Shown in pieces: positions 1-7,855 of a stretch of 29,552 bases of DNA. Position 1 is the stretch's first letter. Each line of letters begins with the position of its first letter. The DNA lies in the IMG/VR virus record IMGVR_UViG_3300006350_000190, positions 1 to 29,552 of that record; one strand, given 5' to 3'. The notes beneath the pieces are model-generated. The model was given only the letters and a program-made list of their open reading frames with translations, ran no database searches and was not told the origin of the DNA. This stretch comes from a virus. The position numbers and the translations under genes are program-made.

Positions 1-575
1 CAATCCTTAGCAGGTTCTTTGATTGCTTCATTATCATAGAAATACTTCTTATTCTTACTGAGTAAGAAGATATATTCATGTGATTTTGTGCAACGATCCC
101 TTACTGATTCTGGCATTGGGTTTGGTTTGTGCCATATAATGTCTTGACGTAGATACCACCCATCAGCACGGAGAGCAAACGCAAGCATCCAAGGAATACC
201 GATGAGATCTTTTTCTTTGAGTCCATCTATCTTGTTACCTCTTCTGGGACAATTAGTTGGGTGGTCTTGATCGCTAGTAGCAAGTGTTTGTTTTGCTAAT
301 GCTTGACCTTTACCAGGTCTATAGTTGTAATAACTATCACCTATGTTAACCCATAGTGTACCATCGTCAGTTAATACATCCCTAACTGATCTGAACACTT
401 CCACCAACTGTTGTATATATTCCTCAGGTGATTGTTCTTGACCTATTTGATTCTCTTCATCCCCATAATTTCTTAATCCATAGTAAGGAGGTGAGGTTAC
501 ACACATCCTTACTTTCTCATCGATTGTCTTGAGAGTATCTCGACAATCACCAACTAATGTGACATCAATACTCAC
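1..575 (-). CDS. DNA methyltransferase, N4-cytosine/N6-adenine type (C-terminus cut by window edge)
   Basis: This is an open frame of 191 codons that runs off the left edge. It carries TSPPYYGLRNYG near residues 28-39, the SPPY form of catalytic motif IV of amino-methyltransferases. Further on are DDGTLWVNIGDSYY and WYLRQDIIWHKPNPMPES, typical of beta-class (DNA methylase N4/N6) enzymes. It should transfer a methyl group from S-adenosylmethionine to adenine N6 or cytosine N4 in DNA. I place the start at a GTG (573-575), because the next ATG in frame would remove most of the N-terminal strand (SIDVTLVGDCRDTL). The start overlaps the end of gp45 by 11 bases. The target base and sequence cannot be told from this fragment. 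A role in protecting phage DNA or in regulation is inference. Confidence 0.8.
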   Translation of the reverse strand, partial: MSIDVTLVGDCRDTLKTIDEKVRMCVTSPPYYGLRNYGDEENQIGQEQSPEEYIQQLVEVFRSVRDVLTDDGTLWVNIGDSYYNYRPGKGQALAKQTLATSDQDHPTNCPRRGNKIDGLKEKDLIGIPWMLAFALRADGWYLRQDIIWHKPNPMPESVRDRCTKSHEYIFLLSKNKKYFYDNEAIKEPAKD

Positions 576-1266
576 TATCTGGCTCCAATGCAATCAGATA
601 TTCTAATGATGACACATTATCCTCAGCAGCTTTACTTATGACACCAGTAAACTTGGCAACCTTACACTCATATATGTCTAACTTATATGATGTACATAGT
701 TTTCCTGGTCTTATTACACTTAGGTTCTCGATCTTGAGACAGAAACAAAACTCTCGATCAACTGAACCTAACTCTATTTCTAGAGAGTTAGATGCTGAGT
801 TCCTTTTATCAGTGACAATAGCAGAAAGCTTGCCTTGGTTACCAGTAAAACAAATATCTGGCAACTGATAAGTGGATGCTATTCTCTGAATCTGGTTAAG
901 GTTCGTAACGTCCAACGAAGTTGATACAACTGGGTCACCCATGTCCTGTATGGTCTCAGGAGGTTGAGTAACCATACGTTCTTCAGCATAGTAATACTTA
1001 ATAAGACTACGCTTCGAAACAATATCTACACGTTGTTCTTGGAACTCAACGTCACCATTTTCCAACGTCTTGATACTGTTAATCAGGTTACCTAGATCAT
1101 AGATCGGTGCCTGTTTCTTAAAAGTAAACGCAGGGAAATCTGCAGCAGCAAGAATGTTCTTGTTGTTTGAGATTGTTGCAACTTTGTTGCCTGGTTTAAA
1201 CACAATAGAAGGGTTAATTTCTCTGAAAGAAGTCAACACTTCCATTTCATAATCAGTAAATTTCAT
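565..1266 (-). CDS. gp45: sliding clamp, DNA polymerase accessory protein gp45
   Basis: The 233-residue product fits T4 gp45 (228 residues). It shares the pattern of an early IYDLGNLI segment (T4: IYDLNGFL) and a C-terminal YLIALEPDSEY (T4: YVVALEADSTHDF). gp45 forms a trimeric ring that tethers the phage polymerase to DNA and, in T4, activates late transcription together with gp55 and gp33. I take the ATG at 1264-1266 as start; it overlaps the upstream stop as TGATG, and a TTG one codon earlier is less likely. The position next to the gp46/gp47 block matches T4 gene order, although extra genes lie between gp46 and gp45. The clamp loader genes (gp44/gp62) are not visible, and a methyltransferase lies on the downstream side. 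Confidence 0.88.
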   Translation of the reverse strand: MKFTDYEMEVLTSFREINPSIVFKPGNKVATISNNKNILAAADFPAFTFKKQAPIYDLGNLINSIKTLENGDVEFQEQRVDIVSKRSLIKYYYAEERMVTQPPETIQDMGDPVVSTSLDVTNLNQIQRIASTYQLPDICFTGNQGKLSAIVTDKRNSASNSLEIELGSVDREFCFCLKIENLSVIRPGKLCTSYKLDIYECKVAKFTGVISKAAEDNVSSLEYLIALEPDSEY

Positions 1267-1574
1267 CAATAGCTTAACTCCTGAGATGGGATGTCATTAA
1301 TTTGCACGTCTTCAGGATAAGATGTTCCTGAGAAGTAATATAATAGTATAGCATAATGAATGATTTTTAGCACGTCATTTTTATGCTGTCCTTTTTTAGC
1401 ATACCTAGAAGCATACTTAATAATATTGGATTGACAGAACGCTTCTGCTGTACCGATAGCCTCAAGTAGGTCTAAGGTCTGTACACTCTTCTCATCTTTA
1501 GAATAGTGTGATCTGTATGTGCCACCAATATAGTCTTGCACAATTTTAATAGTGTCGTTTTCCCTATACTTCAT
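1266..1574 (-). CDS. DUF3310-like small protein
   Basis: This 102-residue protein has the core SNIIKYASRYAKKG, followed by a helical segment with hydrophobic residues (KIIHYAILLYYFSG). This resembles the N-x-x-K-Y-x-x-R-Y-x-x-K-G pattern of the DUF3310 family, common in phages and sometimes labelled nucleotide-kinase-like. The family's biochemical role is not established. The gene overlaps the stop of the 2OG oxygenase (ATGA) and the start of gp45 (TGATG), so it is probably translated in the same transcript as the clamp. Family assignment rests on the motif alone. Confidence 0.65.
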   Translation of the reverse strand: MKYRENDTIKIVQDYIGGTYRSHYSKDEKSVQTLDLLEAIGTAEAFCQSNIIKYASRYAKKGQHKNDVLKIIHYAILLYYFSGTSYPEDVQINDIPSQELSY

Positions 1575-2125
1575 GAGAATCTTTCTAGTTGAGTAAAATA
1601 AACATCATCGCATTCGACATGAGATAATGCTTCTCTGACAAATGGATTTCTAACATTTGATTGGTTCCACCAGTGAACAACTTGTCTTGTTCCTCTAGTA
1701 ACTGGTCTTACTTGATGTACTATACCAGTTGGATAGACTACTGCCCATCCTGCAGGTAACTTAGTATACACCGAGTAGTCACCTAAACGCAACTCTAACT
1801 CTCCACCTTCGTAATCTTCGTTAAGAAACAGTGTGGTGGAGACATCGAGTCGCATACCATCTGCGTTTGTAATTTCATCAGCGTGCCAACCATAATTATC
1901 TCCTTGGAGATATTCTTTATAGGTGAAACCTGATCTGTAATTACTGCATGTAAGGGCATCATGACCAGATCGATCCACATACATGTCAAGGATACCATCC
2001 TCGTGACTAAATCCTTTCATTTCTATACAGGACTTGAGGTGGTTTCCCACCACCTCTGCCTGTAGATTGCTAGTAAGAACTTGGTCTATCTGTTTCTGGT
2101 TCAGAATTCTGATCTTGTGGAACAT
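1571..2125 (-). CDS. 2OG-Fe(II) oxygenase
   Basis: This 184-residue protein has the double-stranded beta-helix iron triad expected of 2-oxoglutarate/Fe(II) dioxygenases: H81 and D83 (YGWHADEI) and H137 (GIVHQVRPV). R147 (RGTRQVVHWW) is placed to bind the 2OG carboxylate. It resembles the small PKHD-hydroxylase-like enzymes common in T4-like cyanophages. The reaction type is hydroxylation of an unknown substrate, with decarboxylation of 2OG to succinate. The first 19 codons overlap the end of the CobS-like gene in another frame, and the 3' end overlaps the DUF3310-like gene by 4 bases. The substrate could be protein, nucleic acid or a metabolite; nothing in the sequence decides this. Confidence 0.85.
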   Translation of the reverse strand: MFHKIRILNQKQIDQVLTSNLQAEVVGNHLKSCIEMKGFSHEDGILDMYVDRSGHDALTCSNYRSGFTYKEYLQGDNYGWHADEITNADGMRLDVSTTLFLNEDYEGGELELRLGDYSVYTKLPAGWAVVYPTGIVHQVRPVTRGTRQVVHWWNQSNVRNPFVREALSHVECDDVYFTQLERFS

Positions 2126-3284
2126 ATGCGTCAGGTAGGTCTACTTTAGCGTCAATTTTGGTGTAGAGTTCTAAGAATGACTCCTTAGTCTCATCGTCAA
2201 AGCGGTTTAGACATACTTTAAGTGCCTTCATACGGTCTTTAAAGATGGCAAACGCACGGATTACATGAACCAATCTACGAGTTGAGATTACTTCATCAAC
2301 CCCACCTTCAGCGAAGGTTTTACGGATGATCTCTGCCCATGTAACAAGATTCTCTGTGTACTCATCGTCACAGCAGTTTAATTCTGTGCAATAGTTGTTA
2401 AGAATCTTCTTCTCATAGTTAACATTAGGGTATTCTTGCTCAAATGTCAAGGGGAACCTCTCTAGGAATGCTTCATTCAGTACATTAGTACCAACGAACC
2501 TACCATCGTCAGATCCTTTACCCTTAGTGTTAGCAGTTGCGATAACTGTAAATCCTGGAGCAGGTTTTACATACTTCCCAACCTTCTTGAGGAATACACC
2601 CTTGCCTTCCAAAATTGATTGTAGGCAGAGGATTTTATTACTGGCGAGGTCAAGTTCGTCGAGTAAGAGAACTGCTCCACGTTGGAGTGCTTCGATGACA
2701 GGACCGTTATGCCAAACAGTTGACCCATCAACAAGACGGAAACCACCAATAAGATCATCTTCATCTGTTTCTACTGTAATGTTTACACGAATAAGGTCTC
2801 TACCTAACTGAGCACATGATTGCTCTACACCGAATGTCTTACCGTTGCCAGACAATCCTGTGATGAATATAGGATAGAAGATCTTGGATTTTATAACCTT
2901 CTTAAGGTCGTTAAATGTACCGAATGGAACATAGTTTGGATCCTTATCGGGTACTAAGTCCTTACTTGCTAAGTAGGATGGGTCAAATGAATCAACGAGT
3001 TGAGTCTTTGGTTGTGTTGACTCTTTATAAGTCTTTTCTAATGCTTCACGAACTGTGAATGTCCAGTTGCCCTTGCTTGTCTTCTGCACTAGGTTGGAAC
3101 ATGATCTAGTAAGTCTTGCATATATGCTAGGAGTCTTTACTCCGAAGTGTTTTGCTGCGTCTGCTACTCTCTTGCTTGTAAAATCACCCTTGTCTGGTGA
3201 TAAGAAGTTTAGTAGTTCGTCATTGCTGAAAGTTGATGTAAAAGGCATTGGATGTTTGTTTCTATAGTATAATGATATAGCCAT
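2070..3284 (-). CDS. cobS: CobS-like MoxR-type AAA+ ATPase
   Basis: This 404-residue protein has an N-terminal region with a helical, possibly winged-helix segment (about residues 35-85). An AAA+ core follows: Walker A GLSGNGKT (143-150), Walker B LLLDELD (206-212), sensor-1-like ATANT (249-253) and a probable arginine finger in LERFPL (274-279). Such genes are annotated cobS in cyanomyoviruses, after the small AAA+ subunit of aerobic cobaltochelatase. MoxR-family ATPases generally pair with VWA-domain proteins, and such a partner is directly upstream (3326-5533). A cobalt-insertion role is the usual label, but no large chelatase subunit is seen here. The start at 3284 lies inside a 14-bp palindrome; M13 (3248) is an alternative start. 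The gene overlaps the downstream oxygenase by 56 bases. Confidence 0.85.
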   Translation of the reverse strand: MAISLYYRNKHPMPFTSTFSNDELLNFLSPDKGDFTSKRVADAAKHFGVKTPSIYARLTRSCSNLVQKTSKGNWTFTVREALEKTYKESTQPKTQLVDSFDPSYLASKDLVPDKDPNYVPFGTFNDLKKVIKSKIFYPIFITGLSGNGKTFGVEQSCAQLGRDLIRVNITVETDEDDLIGGFRLVDGSTVWHNGPVIEALQRGAVLLLDELDLASNKILCLQSILEGKGVFLKKVGKYVKPAPGFTVIATANTKGKGSDDGRFVGTNVLNEAFLERFPLTFEQEYPNVNYEKKILNNYCTELNCCDDEYTENLVTWAEIIRKTFAEGGVDEVISTRRLVHVIRAFAIFKDRMKALKVCLNRFDDETKESFLELYTKIDAKVDLPDAYVPQDQNSEPETDRPSSY

Positions 3285-3291
3285 ATGGCTA
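3278..3291. promoter_or_regulatory. 14-bp palindrome at the cobS start codon
   Basis: TAGCCATATGGCTA is a perfect palindrome containing the cobS start ATG. Flanking GATAT and ATATC extend it imperfectly. It could be an operator or an RNA hairpin masking the start codon. The palindrome is seen directly; its function is inference. Confidence 0.4.
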
Positions 3292-3302
3292 CGATATCAA
3301 GT

Positions 3303-3335
3303 GATAGTGGACACTAATAATAGTGTCACGCTATC
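3303..3335 (-). other. hairpin between the VWA gene and cobS
   Basis: A perfect stem GACACTA/TAGTGTC with an ATAA loop (3310-3327) is flanked by a second stem GATAG/CTATC. It overlaps the stop codon of the VWA-metallopeptidase gene and lies about 20 bases before cobS. No U-tract follows on the minus strand, so it is more likely an RNA processing or stability element, or a partial attenuator, than an intrinsic terminator. Confidence 0.5.
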
Positions 3336-5533
3336 TGTCCTGCGAAGGTTGATAGGAGTCTTCTGTTAGACCCTTTACCCTTAAGAGATTTCTTAAAAGC
3401 ATTCCTCAAGTCACGCTTGTTTGGGTTCTCCTTGACCTCCATGGATGTTTCCTCGGTCTTAGGTGGAGCGATAACATACAACTCAGAGTATGCTGATGTT
3501 TTTACAATGGCAAGTTTGTCTTTCTTCCACTGTTTCTTGTACTCATCTTGCTCCCAGATACCTTGACGGTTTAAGTAAGAACTGAACTCTCTTGGTGAGC
3601 AGAGACGGAACCCAATTACGTTGCACCATGTGTATCTGTCTCTGATTACTCTAATAAGTGCTGAAGTCATACCATAACCACCGTTCTTGATATCTGTGTA
3701 GTACCTACCAGTTTTCTTATCTCTAAGAATAGTATTGTAACCACAGTGATACTCATAGTTTCTGTCAACGTAATCAGTTTTTTGATGTACATAACCAATT
3801 TGCTGTGCTTCACCATCAGATAGAACAACTAAGTGACATTTTTCTACACCATGTGCTGTTTTCCACTTAGGTAAAAGATCTACCATAGTTGCTAGTCCTT
3901 CGTTAAGTGGAGTTCCACCTAGTCCTAGGAAGTATGGTGGTTGTGGTACTCTCATTGAGTCATAACTGTAAGAATGATATCTCTCAAAGTACTTTCCAAC
4001 TCTGAAAAGATTTCTAGCATGTCTAGCAAACTCTTTATTGTTAACTTCACTTGTCAAGAAGTTGTATAGTCTGAATCTTGCGTCCATCCATAGGTCACCT
4101 AGGTCTTGCTTTGCAATCTTCTCAAGAGAATCACGATCTTTATATCCATAGTAACCATCGTGCTCACATACGAAAGCATATACATCGAATGGGATGTTAA
4201 CTTTATTACAGAACTGACATAAGTTGATAAGTTGCTTGATAGTAGGGAAGATTTCGTTGCTCATAGAACCAGACCAATCAAGTAGGAATACTAGACCATG
4301 GTTCTTACCATTTGGTACTGCTGTAATCTTTCTGAATATGTCATCAGAGTACTTGTACTTGTGAAGTTTAGTTGTATCAAGTGTACCAGTTCTTGATTCT
4401 GCAGAACGTGCATGTGATGTTGCTGCTTTCTTACACTCGAACTCTTTTACAAGGTATGATACGTCTTTTTTAGATCCTTGTAGGAACTCATGATACTCTC
4501 TATCAATCCAATCGAAACTCTTAGTACCATTATGAATCTCAGTGTCTTCTCTCCACACTTGCTCACATTTGTCCCAGATATAGTCAGGTTTTACAACAAC
4601 TTTATCAGATTTTACTGTAGGAACGTTAGTGTAGATTGACTCATAACCATCTGTCTTTGCCATCTCTTGAGTTTTAGAATCAAATGACTCTTGAGTAGTA
4701 ACTTCTGAGTGCTCTTCCCATGTTTCGCCACCTTCTCTACCGTGGTCTGGTAATTCACCTAGTGCTGAGTCACCACCGAAGGCATCAACATCATTTTCTG
4801 TCTTATCCCATGGTTGGTTAGGGTTGATGATCTCTTGATCAGGAGTCTGTTCTCCTTCTTCTTTTTCTTCCTTATCACCCTTTCCTTCTGATAGATCTTC
4901 ACCTTCTGGAAATTCTGGAGGTGTTCCTTGACCGCCACCACTTACAGGGATTGAGAATGATGTCTCTTCCTGTGCTTCTTCCTTTTGTTTCTTATCAAAT
5001 TCTGCTTTCATGTACTTAAATATATCCTTCGCAGCACTCAGTGCTTCCGCAAATGTCTCAGCAACCCCTACAGCGTCTCTGAGAGGTCTCTCAGCATCAT
5101 TAAATGGGATCATTGCATATGAACCAACCTTAAAGTGAAGGTTAACTCTGTCAATGAATGATAGTTCCTCTATATCTCTGGTGTTTATGTCGAAGAAATC
5201 GATATCATTAAGTGTCTCATAACCTTTATAGAAGTCTTTTGTAAGACCAGGATACTTACGCTTCATTAACTTCTCAATGCGTGCATCCTCAGTTACGTTT
5301 ATGAAGGACATTGGGACACCGATCTTTGTAGGGTCTTCGTTTGGTGTGAAGAGTGCGTGTCCTACCTCATGACCCACGAGCATATTATATACGTCATTGC
5401 TTGTTTCCCAGATTGGGAGTGTCAAAACACGATTCTCTACATCAAAGGATGCTGTTTCTACTTTCTTGTGCTCCACGACTAGATTCTCTGTTGCGAGGAG
5501 TTTAGCAAGGGTTCCTTTGATCTCGTGGTTCAT
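3326..5533 (-). CDS. CobT-like VWA protein with N-terminal metallopeptidase motif
   Basis: This 735-residue protein has three parts. The N-terminus carries HEVGH (55-59) followed by NVTEDARIE (79-87), the pattern of a zinc metallopeptidase with a glutamate third ligand. The middle (about 183-300) is a very acidic, Gly/Pro-rich linker, as in CobT. The C-terminus is a von Willebrand A domain with MIDAS residues in DWSGSMS (419-425), T541 (GGTPLNEG) and D573 (LSDGE). It sits directly upstream of the CobS-like AAA+ ATPase, as in MoxR/VWA chaperone pairs and CobS/CobT. A cytosolic ATPase-driven remodelling or chelation complex is likely, but the target is unknown. Whether the HExxH site is active cannot be told. 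The start overlaps the upstream small ORF as ATGA. Confidence 0.82.
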   Translation of the reverse strand: MNHEIKGTLAKLLATENLVVEHKKVETASFDVENRVLTLPIWETSNDVYNMLVGHEVGHALFTPNEDPTKIGVPMSFINVTEDARIEKLMKRKYPGLTKDFYKGYETLNDIDFFDINTRDIEELSFIDRVNLHFKVGSYAMIPFNDAERPLRDAVGVAETFAEALSAAKDIFKYMKAEFDKKQKEEAQEETSFSIPVSGGGQGTPPEFPEGEDLSEGKGDKEEKEEGEQTPDQEIINPNQPWDKTENDVDAFGGDSALGELPDHGREGGETWEEHSEVTTQESFDSKTQEMAKTDGYESIYTNVPTVKSDKVVVKPDYIWDKCEQVWREDTEIHNGTKSFDWIDREYHEFLQGSKKDVSYLVKEFECKKAATSHARSAESRTGTLDTTKLHKYKYSDDIFRKITAVPNGKNHGLVFLLDWSGSMSNEIFPTIKQLINLCQFCNKVNIPFDVYAFVCEHDGYYGYKDRDSLEKIAKQDLGDLWMDARFRLYNFLTSEVNNKEFARHARNLFRVGKYFERYHSYSYDSMRVPQPPYFLGLGGTPLNEGLATMVDLLPKWKTAHGVEKCHLVVLSDGEAQQIGYVHQKTDYVDRNYEYHCGYNTILRDKKTGRYYTDIKNGGYGMTSALIRVIRDRYTWCNVIGFRLCSPREFSSYLNRQGIWEQDEYKKQWKKDKLAIVKTSAYSELYVIAPPKTEETSMEVKENPNKRDLRNAFKKSLKGKGSNRRLLSTFAGQIA

Positions 5534-5712
5534 CGTATTTTTTCGTATTTGTTTTGTATATACACATTATAATAGGAAACCCTCCGCTTGGGAGGGTTCA
5601 GTAGACACTTTTTTAAGTGGTTGCGTCTGGCTCGTGCTTGCCTTAATGCTTGTGGTTTTAGCTTTCGCTTGGGTGGCTTCCCAGAATTATGTTGCCAGTT
5701 GGGGGTTGTCAT
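5530..5712 (-). CDS. small basic protein, unrecognised
   Basis: This 60-residue, strongly basic frame (many K, R, N, Q) starts five bases after the preceding stop and ends in an ATGA overlap with the VWA gene start; both points support translation in series. Against it, the last third spans a GC-rich hairpin (5578-5598) and a TATAAT-like box, so the stretch could instead be an intergenic terminator/promoter. No family is recognised. Confidence 0.45.
   Translation of the reverse strand: MTTPNWQHNSGKPPKRKLKPQALRQARARRNHLKKCLLNPPKRRVSYYNVYIQNKYEKIR
5578..5598 (-). terminator. hairpin, possible weak terminator
   Basis: An 8-bp perfect stem (AACCCTCC/GGAGGGTT) has a 5-base loop. On the minus strand it is followed by only three Ts before CC, so termination would be weak. 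A TATAAT hexamer (minus strand, 5566-5571) lies just beyond it, without a good -35 box. The element may separate the gp46 block from the VWA/CobS block. Confidence 0.4.
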
Positions 5713-5716
5713 TGTC

Positions 5717-5884
5717 CTAAAAGGATGCTTCTGCTAGTGTATCATGTAAATCTGCAGCGTCAAACTGTACATAAGTCAACTCATCATTGTATACCCATCT
5801 AATCTTAGACCATATAAAGACAAATTCGTCTTCACTTAAGTCTAAAAAGAGTGCTCGCTCATTCCAATAGATGTGATAGGTCAT
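5717..5884 (-). CDS. small acidic protein downstream of gp46
   Basis: A 55-residue frame starts with an ATG that overlaps the gp46 stop as ATGA and ends in TAG. The product is acidic and rich in aromatic residues (MTYHIYWNERALF, FVFIWSKIRWVY). The regular overlap and even composition support a real, translationally coupled gene. No family is recognised. Confidence 0.65.
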   Translation of the reverse strand: MTYHIYWNERALFLDLSEDEFVFIWSKIRWVYNDELTYVQFDAADLHDTLAEASF

Positions 5885-7599
5885 GTGTCGTCTTGGATTT
5901 TCATGGTGGAAAAGTCGGACTGCTTATCGAATGAGATAATCCGTTCGAATTTATCTAATAGTATATCACCTTTATGGGATATTACAAATAGATTAGTATT
6001 CAGACCCAATCCCCTTAGAATCTTGAGTAGTTCATCAGTACTACCCTGATCAAGGGAAGAATCAAATACTTCATCGAGGATTAGTAAATTTGTACTAACA
6101 CTGTTCTTCATCTTGGCGATTTCTCTCCAAGTAAAGAGTAATGCTAGGTCAATCTTCTGCTTCTCACCCTCTGAAAAGGACGCATATGAGAAAGAATCCC
6201 TGTATCTAGACAGTATATTCTCATTAAAGTTCTCATCAAGAGTGAAATTCACATAGAAGTCCATACTCTGAAGATATTTATTGATTTTATTGTTTATAAC
6301 AGGTACAAATTTCGAAACAATCTTGGACTTGATACCATCATCCCTTAACAACCCAGACACCACCTTAAGATTGTCTGCCTGTTTGTTCACGTTGGCACAA
6401 AACTTCTCTTTCTCTCCTAATTTCCACTCAAAATGGACTAAATCCTGCTTCTCTTGCTCTAAATTAGTTGCTTCACTACCTACCTCTGTCATCAACCTAG
6501 TATTCTCTTTCAGAATACGCACCTCTTCCTTGGTTAGTGCCTGTATTTCATACCTATAACCGTTAACAACTGATGATTTCTCTCTCAGATCCTTTACTTC
6601 GGTGTCCATACTATTAATATGGTCTTTGATCTGGGTATGTGCAATATTATACTCTTCTACCTTATCTTTTAGTTCTGTAATCTTTGTGTGCTTAAGTGAT
6701 TCATCAATAGTTTGAGTACATACTGGACAAGAATCATTCTTTTCGAAGAAATTCATGTCTTTTTCAGAGTCTTTCTTCTTAAGATTGATCTTGGTCTTCA
6801 TTATCTTGACCTTCTCAAGTTTTTCTATTGACCTATCAAGTTCTAAGAGTTGTGGAGTGATCTTATTGATCTCCTTTTCCTTCTCTTTTATCTGATCTTT
6901 GATCTCTTCTACTCTCTTCTCATTATCCTCAAACTTTTTCATCATATTACCAGTAGTTCTCTGGTCTACCTGCTCTAAGTTCTCTATATTTTTTCTTTGC
7001 ATCTCAACTTTCTGTTGAGCAAGATCTAATTCATACTCACACTGGTTTTTTTCTTCTCTAACATCCTTCATCCTCTCTTTGAGGAGTCCATTCATGAACG
7101 AGAAGATCTGGATGTCCAATATATCTTCGATAACTTCTCGCCTGTTAGGTGCGGTAAGTTGCATGAAGGGGACAAATGTGGATGAACCAAGGATGACGAC
7201 CTGTGTGAAACTCTTGTAGTTGAGTTTGAGAATACTCTGTTCGAGATATTTCTGAGTATCTTTAACTGCAGCGTCCTGATCAAGGAGATCACTGTTCCTA
7301 AAAATCTGAAAGACATTTGGTTTAACTGCTCTAATTACTTTGTATTTAATAGTTCCAACTGTAAATTCCACCTCAACCCTGAGTTCCTTCTCATTAATAC
7401 TGTTAATAAGTTGTGATCTGCTGATCTTTCTAAAGGGTTTATTAAATAAAGCAAAGCACAGGGCATCCAACATGGTGGATTTACCTGCACCGTTACTCCC
7501 TACAATAAGGGTACTCTGTTTTTCACCCAGTGGAATCTCTGTGAACTGCTGTCCTGTGGACAGGAAGTTCTTCCATCTGATCTTCTCAAATTTAATCAT
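5881..7599 (-). CDS. gp46: recombination endonuclease subunit gp46 (Rad50-like)
   Basis: This 572-residue SMC/Rad50-type ATPase has Walker A GSNGAGKST (34-42), a long coiled coil (about 175-430) broken by a zinc-hook CPVC (291-294), an ABC signature in SFSEGEKQKIDLAL, and Walker B LLILDEVFD. With gp47 (7855-8889) it forms the phage Mre11/Rad50-like nuclease complex, which processes DNA ends for recombination-dependent replication and host DNA breakdown. Length is close to T4 gp46 (560). Its start overlaps the small intervening gene by 8 bases, so the block is co-translated. Confidence 0.95.
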   Translation of the reverse strand: MIKFEKIRWKNFLSTGQQFTEIPLGEKQSTLIVGSNGAGKSTMLDALCFALFNKPFRKISRSQLINSINEKELRVEVEFTVGTIKYKVIRAVKPNVFQIFRNSDLLDQDAAVKDTQKYLEQSILKLNYKSFTQVVILGSSTFVPFMQLTAPNRREVIEDILDIQIFSFMNGLLKERMKDVREEKNQCEYELDLAQQKVEMQRKNIENLEQVDQRTTGNMMKKFEDNEKRVEEIKDQIKEKEKEINKITPQLLELDRSIEKLEKVKIMKTKINLKKKDSEKDMNFFEKNDSCPVCTQTIDESLKHTKITELKDKVEEYNIAHTQIKDHINSMDTEVKDLREKSSVVNGYRYEIQALTKEEVRILKENTRLMTEVGSEATNLEQEKQDLVHFEWKLGEKEKFCANVNKQADNLKVVSGLLRDDGIKSKIVSKFVPVINNKINKYLQSMDFYVNFTLDENFNENILSRYRDSFSYASFSEGEKQKIDLALLFTWREIAKMKNSVSTNLLILDEVFDSSLDQGSTDELLKILRGLGLNTNLFVISHKGDILLDKFERIISFDKQSDFSTMKIQDDT

Positions 7600-7855
7600 G
7601 CAATGAGGGAGGAAATACTATATCGTCAGGTTGGATGACAGTGTAATGATACCCAAACTGATGACAGTTTTCTTTTACTTGGTCTTCATCAATCTCCATC
7701 ATTCTAAGATCTCGATTGTATCCGTCTGCAACCAAGTGTTGATGATAACGTTCAGCATCATCAGGGTGCTCAAAAATTTGGACTACTCTTTCTTTGAGTG
7801 TTTCATCTCTAACAGCATACACCCCTCCGCTTCTTTTGTCAACTAGAACGTACAT
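7592..7855 (-). CDS. small protein between gp47 and gp46
   Basis: This 87-residue protein begins MYVLVDKRSGGVYAV. I use the ATG at 7853-7855, which overlaps the gp47 stop as TGATG; a TTG one codon earlier is also open. The N-terminal part looks like a compact alpha/beta fold with a short His/Asp-rich middle (EHPDDAERYHQHL). The end overlaps gp46 by 8 bases. No family is recognised, but its place inside the gp47-gp46 pair suggests a replication or recombination context. Confidence 0.75.
   Translation of the reverse strand: MYVLVDKRSGGVYAVRDETLKERVVQIFEHPDDAERYHQHLVADGYNRDLRMMEIDEDQVKENCHQFGYHYTVIQPDDIVFPPSLHD

Noticed and set aside
1795-1998. Minus-strand 67-codon frame inside the 2OG oxygenase
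   Set aside because: Shadow of a confident enzyme gene with intact active-site residues in the other frame.
5397-5720. Plus-strand frame with a hydrophobic segment across the VWA gene start
   Set aside because: It overlaps a confident minus-strand gene and a hairpin, has no ribosome site, and stands alone on the wrong strand.
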